Positions 43,946-50,834 of a stretch of 64,000 nt of DNA are shown piece by piece. Every line of letters begins with the position of its first letter. Positions within the stretch are counted from its first letter, which is position 1. A program made the position numbers and the translations under genes. Below the pieces are notes generated by a model. It was not told the origin of the DNA and made no database searches. It saw nothing but the letters and a program-made list of their open reading frames with translations. The stretch is from contig JAWSUT010000008.1 in assembly GCA_033549345.1 (NCBI GenBank), forward strand, positions 45,912 through 109,911, read 5' to 3'. The DNA is from JAWSUT01 sp033549345. Lineage in GTDB: Bacteria; Bacillota; Dethiobacteria; Dethiobacterales; Dethiobacteraceae.

Positions 43946-45699
43946 AATCCAACATCTTCAGCAAACTGCTGACAACATACCTGGTGATCATTTTGATCAC
44001 CTTACTTGTTGTGGGGCTCTTTCTGACACAGCTTTTTCAAACTTATTTTTATAATGCCAGAGAACGGGAACTGGAAATGAAGGGAAGCCAAATTTCCAGC
44101 ATTTATACCGACCTGCTCCTGGGGTTTCAGGACCCGCGCATTACCCAGGACCTGATGTTTTCACTGGAACGGTTTTTGGATGCCCAGGTTATCCTGGTGG
44201 ACAGAGGGGAACTGCTTTTTGCCAACTGTGCCGGATTTAACCCGGCCGGTTTGCGGCTGGATCCGGATGAGCTGGCCATGGTGCTGGGCGGTGAAACAGT
44301 GGCCAAACGGGGTTTTCAGGAAGGAACCCGTGAACAGATTGTCACGGTTGCGGTACCTTCTGTAATTATGAACGAAGTGGTAGGTGCGGTTTTTCTCAAT
44401 GCACCGCTGACCGGAATTTCTGAAACGTTGGATCAGGTTAGAGTCCTGGTTGTCTATGCCGCTTTAAGCGCTACATTTCTGGCCATGATTGTCGGCTTTT
44501 ATATGTCTAAATCCATTTCCCTGCCGCTGCAGCAGATGAACAGTGCGGCTCTGGAAGTGGCCGGCGGCAATTTTCAGCAGCAGGTAGAGGTTACTTCTTC
44601 CGATGAAGTCGGTCAGCTGGCTCAGACATTCAACTACATGTCGTCCACGCTGCATCATACAGTGGAAGCATTATCACACGAAAAGGCGAAGCTGGAAAAC
44701 ATCATGCTCAGTATGAACGAGGGTGTGGTGGCTATTGACCGGGAGGGAGTGGTGATTCTGGCCAATCCCCAGGCTAAACTGCTGTTAAAGCTGCGCCAGC
44801 AGGACCTGACCGGCAAAGATATTTCAGCGCTTTTGCCGCAGCCTGAGATGACAAAACTCTTTATGGATGTAATATCCACCAGTAAACCCGCCTCCGGTGA
44901 ATATACCGTAGCCGGCGGCAAAGTCCTGTTTGTCCAGGTGGCACCGCTGCGTCGGTCGGACAGAGTCTGGGGTACTGTGGGAATTTTGCAGGACGTAACG
45001 GAAGTACGTCATCTGGAACAAATGCGCCGTGATTTTGTAGCGAATGTGTCACATGAACTGCGTACACCGATGACATCAATCCAGGGTTTTGTCGAAGCTC
45101 TTCTGGACGGCCTTGCGGAAGACAAAGACAGCCAAAACCGTTATCTGAATGTGATTCGGGAGGAAACGGTACGCTTAAACCGGCTGGTTAGTGATCTCTT
45201 AGACCTGTCCAGACTGGAAACGGGCCAGATTTCCTGGCCGCTGGAACCGGTCAGTTTGCCGCCTCTTTTTGAACAGGTTATTATACAGCTCAAACCGCAG
45301 TTTGAAAAACAAAGCCTGCAAACAGAAATAGAGGTCCCGGATGAACTTTCTGCTGTCCTGGGCAACCGTGACCGCATCCAGCAGGTCCTGATTAACCTGT
45401 TGGGTAATGCGCTGTCATTTACTCCTGCCGGCGGCAAAGTAAAACTGACTGCCCGGGAAGAAGACGATCTGGTCCGCATCAGTGTAAGCGATACCGGTGT
45501 AGGCATTCCCGTGGAAGAGCAGGATAAAATCTGGCAGCGCTTTCATAAGGTCGATAAAGCACGGACACGCAGCTTTGGCGGTACGGGACTCGGCCTGTCA
45601 ATTGTTAAACAGATCGTGGATGCCCATGGCGGAGATATTGGCCTGGAGAGTGTCCCTGGTGAAGGATCAACATTTTACTTTACGCTGAAAAAAGTATAA
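43942..45699 (+). CDS. Sensor histidine kinase (PhoR/PnpS-like)
   Basis: The 585-residue kinase has a membrane helix at about residues 11-31, an extracellular sensor of some 135 residues, a second helix near 170-190, a HAMP domain, a PAS domain (about 250-345), HisKA with NVSHELRTPMTSIQGFVEAL, the N box LLGNALSFTPAGG, and SDTGVGIP and GTGLGLSIVKQIV. The order matches PhoR/PnpS kinases. It is partnered by the regulator just upstream. Confidence 0.93.
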   Translation: MKSNIFSKLLTTYLVIILITLLVVGLFLTQLFQTYFYNARERELEMKGSQISSIYTDLLLGFQDPRITQDLMFSLERFLDAQVILVDRGELLFANCAGFNPAGLRLDPDELAMVLGGETVAKRGFQEGTREQIVTVAVPSVIMNEVVGAVFLNAPLTGISETLDQVRVLVVYAALSATFLAMIVGFYMSKSISLPLQQMNSAALEVAGGNFQQQVEVTSSDEVGQLAQTFNYMSSTLHHTVEALSHEKAKLENIMLSMNEGVVAIDREGVVILANPQAKLLLKLRQQDLTGKDISALLPQPEMTKLFMDVISTSKPASGEYTVAGGKVLFVQVAPLRRSDRVWGTVGILQDVTEVRHLEQMRRDFVANVSHELRTPMTSIQGFVEALLDGLAEDKDSQNRYLNVIREETVRLNRLVSDLLDLSRLETGQISWPLEPVSLPPLFEQVIIQLKPQFEKQSLQTEIEVPDELSAVLGNRDRIQQVLINLLGNALSFTPAGGKVKLTAREEDDLVRISVSDTGVGIPVEEQDKIWQRFHKVDKARTRSFGGTGLGLSIVKQIVDAHGGDIGLESVPGEGSTFYFTLKKV

Positions 45700-46057
45700 T
45701 TTGCATATGGACAGGAACCAAAAACATCAGGGGCCGGCCACATTGGCCGGCCCCTGATGTTTAAAAAAATAAGAACAACGTTGCCACACGTTGCTCTTGC
45801 GCTTCTTGCCACACAACCCACATTGTATGGCTTATTTTCATTATAAACAATAATTGTGACGGGTTCGTGAACAAAGAATGAACGATTTCATAAAATCAGG
45901 TTACGATATTAAATCATCTTTTCCAATTCTACTTTATAATACAGATATGGCTAAATTGTGAATAAAGCATGAATTTTCGGTTTCATTTGCATCTACATGG
46001 AGGTATTTAAAGCTATCAGGGCGAAATTAGACCAAAAGAACGATAGGGGGAGCGCTG
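45700..46057. other. Intergenic region before dgt, with terminator
   Basis: It opens with the terminator described separately. Downstream, TTGCCACAC occurs twice (45781-45789 and 45806-45814). A TATAAT at 45935-45940 lacks a good -35 box but is the best promoter candidate for dgt. No small ORF was found. Confidence 0.5.
45722..45769 (+). terminator. Terminator after the histidine kinase
   Basis: A perfect 19-base stem (45722-45740 with 45744-45762; core GGGGCCGGCCA / TGGCCGGCCCC) with a three-base loop. An A run follows on this strand, so polarity is less clear. Confidence 0.75.
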
Positions 46058-47056
46058 GTGCTGCTAAGAAAACAGGCGGAAGCTCACGAAGAGAAACACC
46101 TGTCCCCGTTGGCGGCAAAAAGCCGACTGGCTGCCAGGCTTCGTCCTGAAACGGAATGTGATGTGCGTACGGCCTTTCAGAGAGACCGTGACCGGATTAT
46201 CCATTCCAAAGCATTTCGGCGCCTCAAGCATAAAACACAGGTCTTCATTGCGCCGGAGGGCGATCATTACCGTACACGGCTTACCCACACTCTCGAAGTC
46301 TGCCAGATTGCCCGAACCGTAGCCCGGGCCCTCGGTCTTAACGAAGATCTGACAGAAGCCATAGCGCTGGGCCACGACCTTGGGCATACGCCCTACGGAC
46401 ATTCCGGAGAGGATATTTTAAATGAAATCCACCCCGGAGGGTTTAAACACAATGAGCAAAGCCTCCGTGTGGTGGATGTGCTGGAACGTGAAAACGGCCT
46501 GAACCTGACTACCCAGGTCCGTGATGGTATCCTGCACCATACGGGCCCGCTTATACCGGCCACACTGGAGGGACAGCTGGTTAAAATCTGTGACCGTGTG
46601 GCGTATATCAACCATGATATTGATGATGCGCTGCGTGCAGGCGTTCTTAATTTCAGCGAGCTGCCGCCGGCGGAAATCAGGACCCTGGGTGAAAATTCTT
46701 CCATTCGCATTAACCGCATGGTGAGGGCCCTCATTGAAAATTCATGGCAACAAGAGCAGATCACACCCGGTGATGAGATACTAAATGCAATGAACAGCCT
46801 GCGTGACTTTATGTTTCGCTATGTCTATATCGGCTCTAACGCGAAACGGGAGGAAGAACGGGCGCGCCATGTTATTGAAGCGGTCTATCACTATTTAGTT
46901 AACCATCCCGAGTTACTGCCGGAAGATTCCTGCAGGCGTATTCCTGTAGCCGGACTGCAAAGAACCGTGTGTGATTATGTGGCGGGTATGACAGATCGCT
47001 ATATTTTAGCACGATATCAGGAGTTTTTTTTGCCGAAACCCTGGAAAAGTGCCTGA
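46058..47056 (+). CDS. dgt: dGTPase-like HD hydrolase (dNTP triphosphohydrolase)
   Basis: The enzyme removes tripolyphosphate from dNTPs. The 332-residue protein has RDRDRIIHSKAFRRLKHKTQ, YRTRLTHTLEVCQIARTVAR, and the HD motif ALGHDLGHTPYGHSGE. Start GTG at 46058 after AGGGGGAG. It sits upstream of dnaG, an order known in Clostridia. Confidence 0.94.
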   Translation: MLLRKQAEAHEEKHLSPLAAKSRLAARLRPETECDVRTAFQRDRDRIIHSKAFRRLKHKTQVFIAPEGDHYRTRLTHTLEVCQIARTVARALGLNEDLTEAIALGHDLGHTPYGHSGEDILNEIHPGGFKHNEQSLRVVDVLERENGLNLTTQVRDGILHHTGPLIPATLEGQLVKICDRVAYINHDIDDALRAGVLNFSELPPAEIRTLGENSSIRINRMVRALIENSWQQEQITPGDEILNAMNSLRDFMFRYVYIGSNAKREEERARHVIEAVYHYLVNHPELLPEDSCRRIPVAGLQRTVCDYVAGMTDRYILARYQEFFLPKPWKSA

Positions 47057-47423
47057 AAGCTTGCAAATAGGCTCAATTTCGTATAATAAGCAGTAATTGG
47101 TATATAATATTTAGCACGTTAAGATTATATTATAATTTAAAAGAAGGAATCATACAAGTGATGTAGAATAGAATTGGTAAAGTTTGACGAACCGCAAGAG
47201 GTGCAGGGCAAAGGAGGAAACGTTACGCAGTACTCGGGATAAGAGAGGCAATGCAGGCTACGAACTGGCCCATTATGACCTCGTCTCTCTTTTAAGGGAT
47301 GAGGCCTTTTCATGAGTAGAAAACCGCAGTAAACAATTGCAGGAATTTGTCTGCTTACGGCGAATTATTATGCCTCAACTGCCGTCAAATGAGCATCGCC
47401 AAAGAAAGATACAGGTGAGGACG
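47057..47423 (+). promoter_or_regulatory. Long leader region of dnaG-rpoD with candidate structured RNA
   Basis: The first 110 bases are very AT-rich with TATAAT at 47082-47087 (TTGCAA at 47061-47066, spacing 15) and further TATAAT copies. After a sigma-H-type promoter the sequence turns GC-rich and foldable: AAGAGAG (47241-47247) can pair with CTCTCTT (47285-47291), and CCTCGTC (47279-47285) with GATGAGG (47298-47304) followed by CCTTTT. The second resembles a terminator and competes with GAGG-CCTC pairing (47245-47248 with 47279-47282). No known riboswitch class could be assigned. Confidence 0.5.
47142..47169 (+). promoter_or_regulatory. Sigma-H-type promoter of dnaG-rpoD
   Basis: GAAGGAATC (47142-47150), 14 bases, then AGAAT (47165-47169) matches the sigma-H consensus RWAGGAXXT-N14-HGAAT (recalled) at all but the last base of the -35 box. 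The sigA operon of Bacillus also has a sigma-H promoter, so this fits. Confidence 0.6.
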
Positions 47424-49232
47424 ATGGAAGGAAATATTCCCAACGAGTTTGTTGATGAAGTCAGAAGTCGCTTTGATATTGTGGAGCTGGTAGCGGAGTA
47501 TGTCCAGTTAAAACGATCCGGCCGCAATCATTTCGGCCTTTGCCCGTTTCACGGTGAAAAGACTCCTTCCTTCAGCGTATCCCAGGACAAGCAAATCTTT
47601 CACTGTTTCGGCTGCGGTGAAGGCGGTAATGTCTTTTCTTTTTTAATGAAAATGGACGGCATGACCTTTCCTGAAGCCGTTAAAGAACTGGCGCTGCGCG
47701 CCGGCCTGGCTATGCCGCAGACAGCGGCGGTACCCGGGCAGGACAGAACACAGTTTGCCAATAAGCGTCTGCGGGACGCCATGGAGTGGGCATATAAGTA
47801 TTACCGGCATATACTGAGCAGGCCCGAAGCTGCCGAAGCTGTCAAATACCTGAAAAAAAGAGGTCTGACCCCTGAAATCACCACGAAGTTCGGGCTGGGT
47901 TATGCGCCGGACAGCTGGGATGCCATCAACCGTTTTTTAACAAAAAAAGGCTTTACCGAACGGGAACTGATTCAGGCCGGGCTTTTAACGCATAATGAGA
48001 AAAAGACATATGACCGTTTTCGAAACCGCCTTCTTTTCCCTATTCATAACCAGCGCGGTGAAATTATAGCATTTGGTGGCCGCGTCCTTGGCGACGGGAT
48101 GCCTAAATATCTTAACTCTCCCGAAACGCCGCTTTTTGACAAGAGTAAAACACTCTATGCGCTTCACCTGGCACGGGAAACAATCCGCAATAAAAAACAG
48201 GCAGTGATCTTTGAAGGGTATATGGATGTGATTGCCGCACACCAGGCAGGCATAGGCCAGGCAGTCGCCTCCCTGGGGACATCATTAACAGATGCCCAGG
48301 CACGCCTGCTGCGCAACCAGGCCGAAGAAGTTGTGATTGTCTATGATGCCGATGCCGCAGGACAGGCAGCCACCTGGCGGGGACTGAATATCCTCCGGCA
48401 GGCAGGATGCCTGGTGAAAGTGGGCAGGCTTCCTGCCGGTCTTGATCCCGATGATTATATCAGGCGCCACGGGGGAGAAGCTTTTCAACGTGATGTAGTG
48501 GATAAAGCTCTTCTGCTGGTCGACTATCAACTGGCAAATCTCAGGGAACAGTATCATCTTGACAAAGACGAAGACAGAATCCGCCTTTTTGATAAAGTCT
48601 CAGAAGTACTCCTGGCAGTGGAAAATGCCATGGAGCGGGATGATTACCTGGTAAAGGCAGCTACCATGCTGGATGTTCCGGCCGACTCAATCCGGGAAGA
48701 GCTGAGCAAGAAAAGCCGAACGTCCCCGGGACGCTCACGGCTGCAGCCTGCCGCACGGCCTCAGGCCGGGCAGAGTAAAAGCGCCGCACAAAAAGCACCC
48801 CTGCAAATTCTGGCCCTTTGGGCACGGTTTCCGGCTCTGATTAGCTCGTCGGCCGGTAATTTGGAAGAGGATGATTTCCCCGCAGAGCTCCACAGTGTTT
48901 TTGCGGCTGCACAAAAAGACGGAAATAATTTTTCCCCGCCACATCTTCTGGATTTACTCACTGATGAAAAAGACCGGCAGGCAATCAGCCGTTTGTTGAT
49001 ACATGAAGACTATGAAGAAAAAATCGCTAAAAAAGCCGTGGACGACTGTATTAGGCTTTTGAAATCCGTCCGCATCGCCCGGCGACGTAAAGAACTGGAA
49101 GCACAAATGGCGAAGTTGGACCCCGACGCGTCGAAAGGGGAATTTGGTAAGTTGTCAAAAGAGTGGCATGAACTTCGTAAAATGGAAGAAGAAATAAATT
49201 ATCCCAGGGAAGGAGGGAAAGGTGTTGGCTAA
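47424..49232 (+). CDS. dnaG: DnaG primase
   Basis: DnaG makes RNA primers at the replication fork. The 602-residue protein has the CHC2 zinc ribbon (CPFHGEKTPSFSVSQDK then FHCFGCGEGG), the TOPRIM core with VIFEGYMDVIAAHQAG and VIVYDADAAGQAA, and a C-terminal DnaB-binding helical domain. The ATG at 47424 follows GGTGAGG; the frame is open back to 47337. It overlaps rpoD by 11 bases. Confidence 0.97.
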   Translation: MEGNIPNEFVDEVRSRFDIVELVAEYVQLKRSGRNHFGLCPFHGEKTPSFSVSQDKQIFHCFGCGEGGNVFSFLMKMDGMTFPEAVKELALRAGLAMPQTAAVPGQDRTQFANKRLRDAMEWAYKYYRHILSRPEAAEAVKYLKKRGLTPEITTKFGLGYAPDSWDAINRFLTKKGFTERELIQAGLLTHNEKKTYDRFRNRLLFPIHNQRGEIIAFGGRVLGDGMPKYLNSPETPLFDKSKTLYALHLARETIRNKKQAVIFEGYMDVIAAHQAGIGQAVASLGTSLTDAQARLLRNQAEEVVIVYDADAAGQAATWRGLNILRQAGCLVKVGRLPAGLDPDDYIRRHGGEAFQRDVVDKALLLVDYQLANLREQYHLDKDEDRIRLFDKVSEVLLAVENAMERDDYLVKAATMLDVPADSIREELSKKSRTSPGRSRLQPAARPQAGQSKSAAQKAPLQILALWARFPALISSSAGNLEEDDFPAELHSVFAAAQKDGNNFSPPHLLDLLTDEKDRQAISRLLIHEDYEEKIAKKAVDDCIRLLKSVRIARRRKELEAQMAKLDPDASKGEFGKLSKEWHELRKMEEEINYPREGGKGVG

Positions 49233-50337
49233 AGATCAGGAAAAAGAACAATTATTAAAGAAAATCCAGGATGAGCTTGTGCAGCGGGGTAAAAAACGCG
49301 GCCTGCTCACGTATAAAGAAATTATAGAGCCCTTGCAGGAAATTGATTTAACCACAGAAGAAATTGATGAGTTTTATGATCACCTCTCCCGCCTTGGTGT
49401 GGAAGTTGTAGATGATGTGGGTGAACTGGAAACACTCGATGACGAGGAAATTAAAGAAGATGAAGAAGATGAAGTAGAGGAAATCGACCTGACGGTTCCC
49501 GACGGAATCAGCGTGAACGACCCTGTCCGCATGTATCTGAAAGAAATCGGCAAGATTTCTCTTTTAAATTCGGACGAGGAAATTGACCTGGCAAAACGGA
49601 TGGAAGCCGGTGAAGAAGAGGCAAAACGCCGGCTGGCCGAGGCCAACTTACGGCTGGTTGTCAGTATCGCCAAGAAATATGTGGGCCGGGGCATGCTCTT
49701 TTTGGATCTGATTCAGGAAGGAAATCTGGGCCTGATTAAAGCCGTAGAGAAGTTCGATTACCGTAAGGGATACAAGTTCAGCACGTATGCAACATGGTGG
49801 ATTCGCCAGGCGATAACCCGTGCCATTGCCGACCAGGCACGTACCATCCGTATTCCGGTGCACATGGTGGAAACCATTAACAAGCTGATCCGCGTATCAC
49901 GCCAGCTCGTTCAGGATTTGGGCCGTGAGCCCTCACCCGAAGAAATCGCCGAAGTGATGAATATTTCTCAGGAACGTGTCCGTGAAATTCTTAAAATCGC
50001 GCAGGAGCCGGTCTCGCTGGAGACACCCATCGGTGAAGAAGACGACTCCCATCTGGGAGACTTTATCGAGGACCAGGACGTGCAGGCGCCGGCCGAAGCT
50101 GCCGCTTTTGAACTGTTAAAAGAGCAGTTAGATGATGTTCTGGAGACTCTCACACCACGGGAGAAAAAAGTATTGACACTCCGTTTCGGGCTTGATGACG
50201 GCCGTTCCCGTACACTTGAAGAAGTAGGCCAGGTATTTGGTGTCACCCGCGAGAGGATCCGGCAAATCGAAGCCAAAGCGCTCCGTAAGCTCCGTCATCC
50301 CATGCGCAGCAAGCGGTTAAAAGACTACCTGGAATAA
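49222..50337 (+). CDS. rpoD: RpoD / SigA, primary sigma factor
   Basis: The 371-residue housekeeping sigma factor has region 1.1 (acidic residues 60-80), region 1.2 (DPVRMYLKEIGKISLL), region 2 with the -10 recognition helix YKFSTYATWWIRQAITRAI, region 3, and region 4 with the -35-binding HTH LEEVGQVFGVTRERIRQIE. Start GTG at 49222, five bases after AGGAGG. Length equals Bacillus SigA. Confidence 0.98.
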   Translation: MLAKDQEKEQLLKKIQDELVQRGKKRGLLTYKEIIEPLQEIDLTTEEIDEFYDHLSRLGVEVVDDVGELETLDDEEIKEDEEDEVEEIDLTVPDGISVNDPVRMYLKEIGKISLLNSDEEIDLAKRMEAGEEEAKRRLAEANLRLVVSIAKKYVGRGMLFLDLIQEGNLGLIKAVEKFDYRKGYKFSTYATWWIRQAITRAIADQARTIRIPVHMVETINKLIRVSRQLVQDLGREPSPEEIAEVMNISQERVREILKIAQEPVSLETPIGEEDDSHLGDFIEDQDVQAPAEAAAFELLKEQLDDVLETLTPREKKVLTLRFGLDDGRSRTLEEVGQVFGVTRERIRQIEAKALRKLRHPMRSKRLKDYLE

Positions 50338-50365
50338 CTGCCAAAATTCTCATGTGATTTTGGGG

Positions 50366-50394
50366 TTGACTATTTTTTCGTATTTCGCTATAAT
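50366..50394 (+). promoter_or_regulatory. tRNA operon promoter
   Basis: TTGACT at 50366-50371 and TATAAT at 50389-50394, 17 bases apart, 32 bases before the first tRNA. Confidence 0.85.
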
Positions 50395-50425
50395 AGGCAA
50401 TGCACTACTTTTGAGAGGTAAACAT

Positions 50426-50500
50426 TCCTCGATAGCTCAACGGTAGAGCAACCGGCTGTTAACCGGTAGGTTGTAGGTTCGAATCCTACTCGGGGAGCCA
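50426..50500 (+). tRNA. tRNA-Asn (GTT)
   Basis: Acceptor TCCTCGA pairs with TCGGGGA; the anticodon loop reads CTGTTAA; the T arm has GGTTCGAATCC; CCA is encoded. 75 bases. Confidence 0.96.
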
Positions 50501-50576
50501 GGGCCCATAGCTCAACGGTTAGAGCTGCCGGCTCATAACCGGTCGGTTCTAGGTTCGAATCCTAGTGGGCCCACCA
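50501..50576 (+). tRNA. tRNA-Met (CAT)
   Basis: Acceptor GGGCCCA pairs with TGGGCCC; the anticodon loop reads CTCATAA; CCA is encoded. 76 bases, directly after tRNA-Asn. An elongator tRNA-Met is most likely; an Ile2 tRNA with lysidine-modified CAT cannot be excluded by eye. Confidence 0.9.
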
Positions 50577-50590
50577 CTTCAACCAAACAT

Positions 50591-50665
50591 GGCCCCTTGG
50601 TCAAGCGGTCAAGACACCGCCCTTTCAAGGCGGTAACACGGGTTCGATTCCCGTAGGGGTCACCA
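50591..50665 (+). tRNA. tRNA-Glu (TTC)
   Basis: Acceptor GGCCCCT pairs with AGGGGTC; the anticodon loop reads CTTTCAA; CCA is encoded. 75 bases. Confidence 0.95.
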
Positions 50666-50669
50666 TTAA

Positions 50670-50745
<76 letters not shown>

Positions 50746-50756
50746 TGCAAACACAG

Positions 50757-50795
50757 GAACGGCAAAGGCAAAAACGCCTCTGCCGTTCTTTTTTG
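50757..50795 (+). terminator. tRNA operon terminator
   Basis: GAACGGCA (50757-50764) pairs with TGCCGTTC (50781-50788), with an inner AGGC/GCCT extension, followed by six T. Confidence 0.9.
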
Positions 50796-50834
50796 TATAC
50801 CCATTTTGTAAAAATGCTCAGTTACAGTAAATAC

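Noticed and set aside
47207..47225. AAAGGAGGAAACG as a ribosome binding site for a small ORF in the dnaG leader
   Set aside because: No ATG, GTG or TTG follows at a workable distance, and the frames close within a few codons.
47190..47280. Similarity of the dnaG leader to the GEMM (cyclic-di-GMP-I) riboswitch: GGGCAAA, GGAAAC and ACGCA in the right order
   Set aside because: The bases around GGAAAC cannot form the required GNRA-capped stem, and the 3' half lacks the GGTAGCCGGGTT-type strand. The match is only short motifs, so no riboswitch class was assigned.
50501..50576. tRNA-Ile2 with a CAT anticodon
   Set aside because: It cannot be ruled out by eye, but tRNA-Met is the simpler call.
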